Below are positions 37,249 to 47,536 of a stretch of DNA of 64,000 nt, in pieces; within the stretch, counting starts at the first letter, position 1, and every line of letters begins with the position of its first letter. The position numbers and the translations under genes are program-made. Where the stretch lies: assembly GCF_030272615.1 (NCBI RefSeq), contig NC_081410.1, forward strand, positions 566,389,152 to 566,453,151. Direction: 5' to 3'. This stretch comes from Cryptomeria japonica (Eukaryota > Streptophyta > Pinopsida > Cupressales > Cupressaceae). The notes beneath the pieces were generated by a model. That model had not been told where the DNA came from, ran no database searches, and worked only from the letters and a program-made list of their open reading frames with translations.

Positions 37249-37626
37249 GATAGGGATCAAAAAGTAGACAGAATCTAGAAGCTTGAAATGGATAGGGATA
37301 AAAAAGTAGACAAAATCTAGAAGCTTGAAATGGATAGGGATCAAAAAGTAGACAGAATCTAGAAGCTTGAAATGGATAGGAATAAAAAAGTAGACAGAAC
37401 CTAGAAGCTTGAAATGGATAGGGATCAAAAAGTAGACAGAATCTAGAAGCTTGAAATGGATACGGATCAAAAAGTAGACAGAACCTAGAAGCTTGAAATG
37501 GATAGGGATAAAAAAGTAGACAGAGTCTAGAAGCTTGAAATGGATACGGATCAAAAAGTAGACAGAACCTAGAAGCTTGAAATGGATAGGGATAAAAAAG
37601 TAGACAGAATCTAGAAGCTTGAAATG
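37249..37626. repeat. 42-bp minisatellite, nine units, in PME copy 2 upstream region
   Basis: Exactly nine 42-bp units (378 bp) with few substitutions, each containing gatagggatcaaaaagtaga and ending tctagaagcttgaaatg. PME copy 3 holds a single diverged unit at about 60348-60388, followed by the same downstream sequence ('gtgagaggaatttcattta'), so the array arose by amplification of one unit. Variant positions (gatc/gata, gaatct/gaacct, aggg/acgg) alternate between units, suggesting growth by two-unit steps. Because 42 is divisible by three, two minus-strand frames stay open; these are by-products. Confidence 0.95.
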
Positions 37627-38244
37627 TGAGAGGAATTTCATTTATACAGCTCAATACATTTTGCTTTATTATATTTTACGGACGAAAACAACTTTTATAC
37701 GTGTCGTGGGCTGACCGATTCAAGGGAAATAGAACTTTGTGATCGATAAGCCCTCCCTTAACTTAATTAAGGCTGCAGATTATTGTGTAAGGAAAGAAGG
37801 ATTTTAAAGTGGCTGCTAAACATGTTTAATCTATGGTCAACCAGATTAGCAAGAAGAATCTAAATGACCGTAATATAATTATATGCCAACGTGGAATGCT
37901 ACACAAGATTCTGACGAATACAAGGCTCTCGTAGCTGCTGAATTTGACAATAATAGAGAAAAAGGAAATCTACGACAAGCAATTTGGCAACGTAAGAGAA
38001 TGAGAATTTCATGGCAGCACCTGAGTTATCGTTTCAAAACTGTCGACAGAGACCGATCCGCGCGCTCAATTCTCGATGGATGACTACTATGTCACGGAAT
38101 CCCATCCTATAAAGTGTGACGCTTGGCAGATTGGAGATTCAAACCATCCATTACATTTCTCCCGAGAAGCTATAAGCTTACCTTGTCCTTTCAATCCAAA
38201 TTCTGTCATCGCCTGTGAAACAACAGAAGCATTGGATTAACAAC
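37627..38244 (+). promoter_or_regulatory. PME copy 2 upstream region with TATA box
   Basis: Collinear with 60389-60932 upstream of PME copy 3 (blocks 'acgaaaacaacttttatac', 'gtgatcgataagccc', 'aagtggctgctaaacatg', 'cctataaa', 'attcaaaccatccatta'). A TATA box, TATAAAG at 38108-38114, lies 137 bp before the ATG at 38245, close to the 139-bp spacing in copy 3. 37680-38060 also resembles dispersed family C. Promoter activity is untested. Confidence 0.75.
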
Positions 38245-38487
38245 ATGAAGAGAGATTATGCCAAAGTTGATAAAGAGAGAGCAGAGAACTCGAAAAGCAG
38301 AGGCGTGGTAGTTGCTCTGACGTCAATTCTCGTGTTTGTGGCCGTCAGTTATCCCGAGCGATGTATCTCGTCCATGGCTTCCTATCCTGCTTATCAGACT
38401 TCCAAGCTTCACGATCTCACTAACCTCGCTTTCCAAGTGAGCTTGCAAAGGGCTCAAAAACGAGTGCAGTCACAACAACGAGGTTAG
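38245..38487 (+). pseudogene. PME copy 2 forward fragment (80-codon open frame)
   Basis: The ATG at 38245 corresponds to the PME start. The frame reads the cytoplasmic head (MKRDYAKVDKERAENSKSR), a shortened hydrophobic anchor, then jumps in frame to YPERCISSMASYP of the PMEI-like domain. The outer part of the anchor, the His-rich patch and the first PMEI cysteine are deleted. PME similarity ends after QRAQK, where the sequence turns back on itself in inverted orientation, and the frame stops at 38485-38487. It lacks most of the pro-region and all of the catalytic domain. Confidence 0.85.
38349..38428 (+). repeat. Left arm of PME foldback (80 bp)
   Basis: Pairs with 38479-38558 without gaps, 75 of 80 positions complementary (mismatches in 'atgta/atcaa', 'tgc/ctc' and 'actt/actg'). 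Spacer 38429-38478 (50 bp). The sequence is PMEI-domain coding sequence. Confidence 0.95.
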
Positions 38488-38558
38488 TGAGATCGTGAAG
38501 CTTGGCAGTCTGATAAGAGGGATAGGAAGCCATGGACGAGATTGATCGCTCGGGATAA
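38479..38558 (-). repeat. Right arm of PME foldback (80 bp)
   Basis: Reverse complement of the left arm. It continues into a longer reversed PME fragment that retains the segment deleted from the left side. Confidence 0.95.
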
Positions 38559-39140
38559 CGGGATTTGCTACACGCCGAGTTCGCCACTTTGGAGACCCTT
38601 CTCCAAGCATGTGGAAGATGACGAATGTTGTTATTTGAGCCCACCGAAGCATTGATGGCCACAAAAAACGAGTGAAGTCACAACACCGATAATTGACGTC
38701 ACTGCAACGACTACACCTCTGCTTTCCAAGTTTGAGGCCACAGAAGCATTGACAGCCACGAAAACGAGTGCGGCTACAATGAGAATTGACGTCAGAGCAA
38801 CTACCATGCTTCTGCTTTTCGAATTTTCTGCTTTCTCTTCATCGACTTTGGCATAAGCACTCTTGATGTTGTTAAGCCAATGCTTCAGGCAAGGATGTAA
38901 TTTGGATTGAAAGTAATCTTAAATCCAATCTCGAAAGACTGGATAATTTAGACAATTAAACTCAATTACTTCTTGGGAGAAATGTAATGGATGGTTTGAA
39001 TCTTCAATGTGCAAAGCGTCACACTATAATGAATGGTTTGATTCCGTGAGCCTACAGAAGGCTCGATGGCCACAAACAAGAGGGAACTAACAATGAGAAT
39101 TGACATTAAAGAAACAGTACACCTCTGCTTTGTCTTTGTA
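38559..39140 (-). pseudogene. PME copy 2 reversed fragments (R1-R3)
   Basis: On the minus strand, three overlapping PME 5' pieces lie in a row. R1 (to about 38725) runs from the anchor through the His-patch position to the PMEI start. R2 (about 38726-39045) runs from 'attccg' upstream through leader, ATG and anchor to the codons for ASVASN. R3 (about 39050-39140) is another anchor fragment. R1 also pairs with 38293-38348 on the forward side (38651-38725), giving the foldback an outer stem beyond a bulge of about 90 bases. R2 keeps the leader with a roughly 50-bp replacement. A minus-strand frame (38420-38662) stays open through R1, but no full gene is present. Confidence 0.8.
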
Positions 39141-39299
39141 GTGATCTACTGACAGAATATTTTATTTCTGTATGAAGAAAACAATTGTTAATGACGAGCC
39201 TATGAGATTTGAAAAGTTCCCCTCTCTTGATAATTATCAATCTTTAATCCATAATTTTTTTCTAGTCTGTATGAATATACTAAATTATCCTCATCTCAA

Positions 39300-39800
39300 A
39301 TACAATTTCAGCCATGAGTTCGCAAGGAAGAATATGTGTGGAATGGTAAAAGGTGTCCAGTCAACACGGCACAGGGCCTTGAGTGCCTGGAAAAGTCGGT
39401 CAAAAGCCTCCAAATGATCGATCAAGAATTCCGTTAAACAGTAGTGTGATCGATCGGGAATCGGGCGAAAGGTCTTTGTCAACAGTTTTGGAACGATAGC
39501 TCGGGTGCTTCCATGAAATTCTAACTCTCTTACGTTGCCAATTATTTGCCGTATATTTCCTTTTCCTTTATACTTCAATCTCAGCTCTATTATGGACAAA
39601 TTCAATACAGCTACGAAAACGTAGAATTCATCAGAATCTTGTGCCTCATAGAATTAAGACGATAGCATACAACGTTGATTGGCATTTACTCGGTCTGAAA
39701 AAGCCAGGGACAACCTTGCAAAATGTATTGAATAGTATAAACGAAATTCCTTTGACTGTTCACGCTTCTAGATCCTCTTTACTTTTCAGGTTGAATAGTA
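39300..39800 (-). pseudogene. PME copy 2 reversed upstream region (R4)
   Basis: The minus strand matches the PME upstream region in order: one minisatellite unit remnant (about 39745-39790), 'tatactattcaatacattttgc', 'caacgttgtatgcta', 'ttcgtagctgt', 'ggcaacgtaagag' and 'ctatcgttccaaaactgt'. The right-hand side therefore mirrors 37585-38090 of the left-hand side. The minus-strand open frame at 39291-39605 is upstream sequence, not a gene. Confidence 0.75.
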
Positions 39801-40545
39801 TAATTGAAATTATTTTGACTGTCTTAGAACTAGCATATCTATATTATTGGTTTTATTTGTAAGTAAGAGATTTTAATTTTTTCAGATTAAATTTGTATAT
39901 ATAAAAATGTTATGAGACATAAAAAAATGATTTAATTATTTGTGTATTTTATGATAATATTTATTTATACTTGTATTATATGAATTTTATATATAATCTT
40001 AAATGAATTGGAACCTTTTTTGAACACTAATATTAATTGTAATCCTAATCCTAACCTTTGTTGAACTTATATCCTAACCATTATTGAACTATGATCTTAA
40101 TCCTAATTAGACCATAACTGTAATTAAAATCTTAATCTCTAATTCTAACTTTAATCTAAATAATTTTATTTTTTTTAATTTTACTCTCTAAATTATTTTA
40201 ATTAATTAAAACTATTCATTATCTTTATCTTCAATAAAATAGAATCTCAATATTTAATTAAATTATTATCTATTAAAAATGGTAGAGAAAATTCCACATA
40301 TCATACCATTATTATCAAAATTGTAAAACACAAAAATAAGGAATTGATTGTTCTTTGATAAGTATTACATTGCTTCCCAATTCACATTATAAAGCTTTAT
40401 TTTCCCATTAATAACTTCCTATGGGAATGCAACTAACCAACTAACCCAGTAACTAAATATTATTTACTTATTCTAAAGCTATTATGATGTAATATTTTCC
40501 AACATTTCCCTCTTTATTACATCAATAAAAAAAAGGGACAAAACA
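39801..40545. other. AT-rich spacer with minus-strand telomere-like patch and LTR-like end
   Basis: 40035-40160 is rich in 'ccttaatcctaatcctaacc'-type words, the C-strand of the degenerate array at 20-23 kb. On the minus strand, position 40504 begins TGTTGGAAAATATTAC preceded by a purine run (aaagaggga), which resembles the junction of a polypurine tract with a 3' LTR. No partner LTR was located. Confidence 0.45.
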
Positions 40546-43325
40546 TTGCAAGGGTTGATTATAGTAACCTCTCTAGAGACTTTGATGTAGTGCCTTCATC
40601 AATCCTCCTGCTCACTCACCTAGGAAACTCCAAATTGACTATATCAATGAATCTCCTAATTGTAGAACCTAGAAAATTTGCACAACATGAGACAACTTAA
40701 AGTGTTTCCAGCCTCCTTGTACAATGAGATACCTTTCTTCTAAAAGTCCACATATCCTCTGAGTGTGCCTATTGCCTTCTCTAGTGTTTCACATAAGAAT
40801 TTTTTTTTTGAACTTTAAGTGTGTTTAATGCCCCGTCTAGTGCTATGGAAACAATCCCTTCTTTACTAGGTACAAATCACCAACCAAACATGACTACACC
40901 AAGTGCGCCCACAAGAAAACCTACTCCCCATTGTTTCTTGAAGGGACACATAATGTCAAGCCCCCTCTTTTCTTTAGGGACACAAGTGGAAAAGAATGTA
41001 CTTCTTCTCTTTTCTTTAGGGACAAAAATGGAGAAGGATATGCTTATCATGCATGAATCAACCCTAAGAAAGAAGCTAACTCGGAATGATATGCCCCCTG
41101 CCTCCATTTCATGTAACCTCTAATATGACTTGCTTAAAAAAGGTATTCCTCATTTATTTTTTGTTCACCACCTTCAATGTAGTGGTTACATATCTTCTTA
41201 AATCCTTCAAATGAAGTGCTCAAGTTGAATAACTATAAAAAAATGTTTTCTTTTAGAAAAGCAACATTGGGGATCTACCTCGAATAATGAAGTTGTAAAA
41301 TATTTATTTTCTTTAGATGCACAAGTAAATGAACACATGCATCGTAAGAGATGAATGCCAGCCCATAAAAAATGAGATCGTGCTGAAAATAGAAAACCCC
41401 ACATAAAGGGTCTCGCTTGCCAAATAAATTGTCATGTTAGTAGATTAAAAAGCCTTTCAACACAACCTTTATCAACATAATTTATTTTGCTAGGGAAATA
41501 TGGAAATCCCTCCAAATCTGTAGATGAAAAGACAAGACAAAACAAGATCATCATGGTAGAAAAGACAAAATGAGGTCTCTAAATGGTTCACCTTGCACAA
41601 AATAAAATATTATGCTCTGTAGATCACAATACATAGATCTGCATGTTCTGTCCATCCAAGGTCGATTTTCCACATTACAATGAGAAGGTACAACAACATA
41701 AGGAAAGTTTTCACCAAGGTTTAGATGCATAGGAAAATATCTGGTTTCTTTATCACTGTGTTGCTGCATCATATGCCACATGAAAAGGAGAAAAATGACA
41801 CCACACAAGGTACAACACCTTTCTTAGAGGAATTTGATAATAATGGATAGAAAAAATTCCTTTCTAAGTCTCATTGCAACTAAGAAATACTACTCCATTT
41901 GTTAGTTTAAAAAAACCAAGGCTGCAAACTAGCATAAAAAATCCACGGCTGATTTATTTTCTTCATAAGTTTAGAGCTTTCTAAAAGATGTGAAGACCCT
42001 TATTATTAATGAACTAGAATTTTTCATGTGGTCAGTAGGAAAAAGAAATGGCACCAACTGGCAATCAACCATGCACTTCCTTCTCTGATGATAAAATATT
42101 GCTTGCAAGATCTACAATTGTGACTCGAAAAAAATAAAGAAAGGCTTATGTTTATCACAACATGTCATCCACACATCTTCAATAGAGACAACACAACTTC
42201 ATGTAGAGATAATGCATGCCTTTAGAAATAAATTTGTAACCATTGATTAAGAAAATAGACATACTTTATGCACACAGACTAGAATCAATGAAAACAATCC
42301 TTTCATGTAGATTTATATGTGAGATTCATCAAAGAACACACACAATATAGAGTAAAACCAAGCTGCATACGTAAAATTAACCAAACTACCACTCTAACCA
42401 AATTCAGCTCTAACACTATCTTAGAATTATTAGGATCTACTAGATAGAAGGTTGATACTAGTTGGTGTATAAGAGACTATCACATTTCTTATAAGTTTAG
42501 CAAATAAAAATTGATACATAAATGGAATAATGTGCATAAAGGAAAATATGCCATTATATGTATAATTACAAGAGATGAACATATATATAATTCAAATGAG
42601 AGCAATTACATCCTAAAATTGTGGTGAAGTAGTCTAAGAGCAGACATGTAAGTTTACTGATTTAAGACTAGTGACACACAAAATATAATCATAAGAAAGA
42701 AAAGAAATGTGGATAAGCAAGCTTATCCACCTAAAAGATTATCTAGAAGATGGAGTAATCCACACTAACAAACTAAATGCAAAACCTTTACAAAAATTAT
42801 TTACCAAAAATAAAATTATTATAATGTTATGATTATCTTACAAAAAAAGAAAGAAAAAAACATCCACTCACAAGAGCTCCTTATAAGTATTCTCAATAAA
42901 AATAACCTTTATGTAGCAATCTACTCTAGACAAACCATATAACAAGTACACATAGGTATTCCATGGTAATAGGTACCAAATTTATGTTACTTATCAACTA
43001 TATTACTTTGGCGAACAACAAAAAATTATCTCCATCTAGGAAATAGATTAAGAGTTTAATATACCTTGCGCATAAATAGAAGACAAGTATATCACATTTG
43101 TATTCATGGGCTCATTCCTAGTTGTGGTCACATTATTATCTTTTAGATCTTCCTTTTAAAGATTGGGATATTTCCTTGAGCTACAGTTACAAAAGTATTC
43201 CTAAAGAAATAAAAGAAATATTTAAACAAGTTGGTCACAAAAGACAATGAATCTTAATATTTATCTATCTCCATGTATTCATCCATCTTTTTTATATTTA
43301 ATAATTAATTAATTCTTTAAGCTTT
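40546..43325. repeat. Segment A, copy 1, left part
   Basis: Aligns with 53532-56125 ('attgcaagggttgattatagtaacc...'), including the 'ccctccttta/ctttactaggtacaaatcacca' region. Short frames in both copies (40821-41123 and 53880-54113, and their antisense) are moderately conserved, but their product is unknown and both copies have indels. The right boundary is the gypsy insertion. Segment A may be the interior of a minus-strand LTR element; this is inference from the LTR-like end at 40504. Confidence 0.75.
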
Positions 43326-43953
43326 TGTAGCATCATAAAATTGTGACCTTGCAATTTTCGACCACATTTGGGTCTTTGCATTGGCGGATGAATCCCTAGG
43401 CTTGATTGGTGACCCGAGACATGCTCAAAATACATGAAACTTGCATACCACACTGCTTTCTGTCACTGCCTATTCTGAATTAGGGTAGGAGAGGGGCATG
43501 GCGCCCCTGTCCCTACCCTAGTTTGGGTCTCCCTTAATCAAATCCTGCATTGGGGTTGTCATTTGTGAGTGGGGAAAAGTTTTTCTATGTCGGCCTAAGA
43601 CAAAAAATCAGCTAAATACCCCTAATTGGCAAGTATATAAGGATAATTTCCCCCTCCTATTTGCACAAGGGAATAAGCGAAATTAAGTTCAAGAAGTTAG
43701 CTGATGAAAAGTGAAGTTAATCATAAGAAAGCATTCAAGTTTTCAAGCATTGAGCATATCAAGTCTCCTTTCAAGGCTAGGTGTTGCATTCAACTCAAGG
43801 ATTCAACCATTGAAGAGGAGTTCTCTACCAACATTCAAGACATTCTATTTCACATATCCTTTCAAGCAATTTCATCAACATTTCAGTTGCATCCTCTCTT
43901 GAGGTGAATTTTACTTCAGATATTTCCTTTCATTTACTTTTCACCACATTACA
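43326..43953 (+). repeat. 5' LTR of gypsy-type element (628 bp)
   Basis: Starts TGTAGCATC, ends CACATTACA. Contains a GC-rich inverted repeat (43481-43520) and a TATA box (TATATAA, 43634-43640), the only strong one in the LTR. No second full copy is in the window, so the boundary rests on terminal motifs, the primer site and the empty-site comparison. Confidence 0.7.
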
Positions 43954-43956
43954 TTT

Positions 43957-43970
43957 TGGTGACCCCGACA
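43957..43970 (+). promoter_or_regulatory. Primer-binding-site-like sequence of gypsy element
   Basis: TGGTGACCCCGACA begins three bases after the LTR end. TGG start, GC-rich content and position fit a tRNA 3'-end complement. I do not assign the tRNA. Confidence 0.65.
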
Positions 43971-45174
43971 TCTTACGTGCTTTACATTATTGCATATTTT
44001 TCATTTACGAGTTCAATTTTCTTGCAAAACCTAGCGGTTAATTCATTCAAAACCTTGTTAAAATTGAGATTGAATTTGTGTTTTGCAAAAAATGCTATCT
44101 ATTGTCTTAAATCTGAAAATTACATTATCAAATTCAATTGTTTCATTGTCTTGTTCAATTTGCAAATCAAATTTATAAAATTAAGTGGTTAAGTGTCAAA
44201 ACCCAAATTTTCAAAAATCAACTTGCATTTGTGCAAATATTGGATTCAATTCAATTTTCAGATTTAGGACTATTTTCAGACTTGTCTTCTTGTCTAAAAT
44301 TCAAATTTTCAATTTCCCTCCTTTTTTTCTAAAATTCAAAATTTCAAATTTCAGTGGTTAGTCCCTAAAACCTTAATTTTCAAATTTACTTGGATTTTGT
44401 GCGAATTTCAATCAATTTCAACAAATTTCAGTTTTCTAAATATTATTCAAGGTGGCCCTATCCATTAGGTTTGACCTTTTTCAAATTTGCAATTCAATTT
44501 CTTATCTTTTTTAAAACCCTAATAGGGTCCTCTTTTGACATTCAAACCTTAATTTCTCCTATCTATAGTTCATAAAATCAATATTTTTTTTAGGTTTAGC
44601 TTTCAAATCATCGTAGCTTTCATCCCTGAAAATTTCTGAAAAGTTTGGACGGATGAGGTACACTTTCAACTTGGTCCCTCGCTTTTTTCCCAAAATTTTG
44701 AGAGATTGTTATGACTGTATTTAATTGCTTAAATCTAGAAAATTGGCTGATTTTGTTGAATTTTGATCCCTCTAAAATAAAAAATACTTCTCAATTTCAA
44801 TATTCCAAATTTAAAGAAAACATTTAAAATTAAGTGGTTAATTACAATCTGCCCTAATTTTAAAATCTTAATTTTGTCAATTTTAAATTTGAAATTAAGT
44901 GGTATCCTATTTGCCCTAATTTTAAAATTTCAGTATCCTTTTATTCATCATAAATTTTCTTGGAAATTATGTCATTTCTTCTTTCCACAAAGTTCAAATT
45001 GTCTAATCATAATTTTCTTGGACTTTTGCATTATTGAATTTTGGGAGTTCCCAAAATTCAAAATTCAAAATTTTCCTCCAGTGCATGAGTTTTACAACTA
45101 TTAGTCCTACCTATATTATCCCCGTTAGACAAAGCATTAGAATTAAGGCTTCCCAAGGTTTAATTCCCGAAGAG

Positions 45175-46563
45175 ATGGAGCCTAATTTGGGTGACTTCTT
45201 CAATGAGGATATGGCTAATTCTTCTCATCCTAATAACATCCCTATCTACCCAATTGATGATTCCAATGCTGAAGCAGAAGCTTTGACTAGAGTTTCCATA
45301 GATCAACTTTCAAAATTGGACAATCAATTTGACAATTTCCAACAATGGATGTCCCAGGAATATCCTAATAGTAAAACTCTTCCATTAATTGGAGGTCTAA
45401 AACACATGATTCAAAGTGATAAGAATGAAATTGATATATTGTGCACTATTGCTCAAATTGTTTATTATAATATCATGCCTATAAAGAGTTGTGCTAATAA
45501 CTTAGGTTATTCACAACCTTCTACACAAATCAATCATTCTATTCCTTTGACCACTTCAATGATTAGTATTCCTACTTTCACTTCAAACATCATGACTACA
45601 TCAGCTCAAAATTTCATACCTACAACCATTAATCATGGGGGCAATCCCTCTTCCTCAATCAATCTGCCATCTTTATCTATGCATTCAATGAGTATTCCTA
45701 TTGTCTCCCAACCAATCAATGTGACACAAGGGGGCAATTCATCCAATCATTCTATCCCTCCTTTCAGTGTCCCATTTCCTACTCAATCATCACCTATGCC
45801 TAATTACCATACTGTCCCACCACCTTATTCTCAATCAATGCCTTATTTCAATAACATCACACCACCTTCTCAATTAAACATGTCTAACATAAATTCCTCA
45901 ACCGAAGCAACCATTAATAACCTTGCTCAAATTTTGTCATTATTTCAACAACAAATTGCTTCTATGAGTCAATCCAAGTTTAGTGTGCCCACATTTGATG
46001 TTGTGAGCCCACTTTTTATTGATATTTTTAGAGTTTTCTCTCCTAAACATGTTGAAGTGTCTCAATTGGAAATCTATAATGGAAAAGGTGATCCTTTAAC
46101 ACATGTCAAAACATTCTAAATTTTGTGTACTAACTTTGCTTGTGATCAAAGATTGCTTGCCAAATTGTTTACTAGAACATTAAGAAATAAGGCTTTACAA
46201 TGGTATTGCTCTTTACCTTCTTATTCTATTACTTATTTTCAACAATTAGCAAATGCTTTTATTCAACAATTTCAAAACAACATAGGTCCTAAAATCACTT
46301 TGACTGATTTAATACATTGTAAATAAAGTGTTAAAGAAAAAGTGACTGATTTCATTTGTAGATATAAGCATTTGTGTTCTCAAATTTCTTTTTGAGTCCT
46401 AATAATGATATTCAAAGAATTTTCATTTCTAATTTGCAAAAATACATTAGGGAAAAACTTCTCCTTTCCGAGTTTACTTCCTTTCTACAGTTGTGTGCAA
46501 CACTTCGCAATTATCAATTGATTGTTATTCAACTGGAGAGTGATCAACAATCATTTGCAATGT
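45175..46563 (+). pseudogene. Ty3/gypsy gag
   Basis: The chosen start, ATG 45175 (MEPNLGDFFNEDMANSS), follows a frame open from 45034. The N-terminal 300 residues are Ser/Pro/Asn/Gln-rich. The core retrotransposon-gag motif follows: GKGDPLTHVKTF, a TAA at 46117-46119, then LRNKALQWYCSLPSYSITYF and AFIQQFQNN. A TAA at 46324-46326 and a frameshift near 46390 interrupt the C-terminal part (FISNLQKYIREKLL). Capsid function is lost. Confidence 0.85.
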
Positions 46564-47060
46564 GAATGCTACAACAAAAAATTTATTCCTTTGAATGAAT
46601 CTTTGCATAGCATCATGTCTTGGTTGTTACAAATAAATGTTATCAAACTTCCTCCAATAAAACCAATTGACCCGTCTAAGGCAGCCTCACCTTAATTTGA
46701 TAATAATTCTTTTTGTCAATTTCATTATCAACCTGGTCATGATACTGAGAAATAATTTACATTAAAATGTAAGATTCAAGACCTAATTGATAATAATACT
46801 ATATCTGTGGCAAGTGTGAATGATAAGGGAAACAAATCAGTAGCTCCTCCTAATCAAAATATTAAGATTTTTACTGATACTTTACCCTCTCATACCTCTA
46901 ATGTGATTGAGACTAAACATACCTCTTTCTCTCCCTCCGATTTCACTACCATGGCTCCAAATTTGGTGAATATGGTAGAAAAACAAGAAACACCTAAGGA
47001 TCCATGTATCACATTTGACCCTAGCGAGACCATTAGAGCACCTGATGGCCCTTTATAAAT
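46564..47060 (+). pseudogene. gypsy gag-protease linker with zinc-knuckle remnant
   Basis: FCQFHYQPGHDTEK followed by a TAA and then TLKCKIQDLID (about 46711-46790) matches the 'C-x2-H-x4-GH-x-T-x2-C-x2-L' box found between gag and protease in plant gypsy elements. The final Cys codon has become a stop. Confidence 0.75.
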
Positions 47061-47536
47061 AGTTCCAAAGATCCAAGACAAACCTTTTTTGTGGTGTTCT
47101 TATTGATCCCTCTTGTATGGTTAATGTCATCACTGAAGAGTATCTTTATACTTTGCATTTGTATCAACCAATCTATGATGATACTAATGTGGTTGTTAAA
47201 TTATTTGATGGTTTTTCTTGTCCTACTATTGGTTCTATCACACTCCCTATTGAGGTTCACACTAAATCTATAAATGTCAATTGTGTTGTCATTCCTTCAT
47301 CTGAACAATTCCGTGTGAAGTTAGGCTACCCTTGGCAATCTTCCATGAATGCTATTGCTTTGCTGATACATAAGCATTTGAAATTTCCCCATAATCGAGA
47401 AATCATAACTGTTAACCATAGCTTATCTCGACCAATCAAGAGAAGCCCAGGTGTTCTTATTGATTACTTTTGGCCTCAACAATTTCAATCACTTCCATCG
47501 AGAAGCGATGCTCTATTTCAATCGTATCAAAAATGA
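47061..47536 (+). pseudogene. gypsy-type retropepsin domain
   Basis: LIDPSCMVNVITEEYL, FDGFSCPTIGSITLPIEV, VIPSSEQFRVKLGYPWQ and LKFPHNREIITV align in order with retropepsin-like domains of plant gypsy polyproteins. The glycine after the catalytic Asp is replaced (D-P-S), so activity is doubtful. The frame ends at 47536. Confidence 0.8.

Noticed and set aside
37249-37626. CRISPR-like appearance of a regular array
   Set aside because: Units abut directly with no unique spacers, and the host is clearly a plant.
37214-37654. 146- and 132-residue minus-strand frames with 14-residue repeats (YPFQASRFCLLF...)
   Set aside because: They are translations of the 42-bp minisatellite in two frames; period divisibility by three keeps them open. 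No promoter or flanking coding signal.
40821-41123. Conserved short frame in segment A (also 53880-54113)
   Set aside because: Both strands are open in both copies, frames differ by indels, and there is no domain; conservation is explained by segment duplication.
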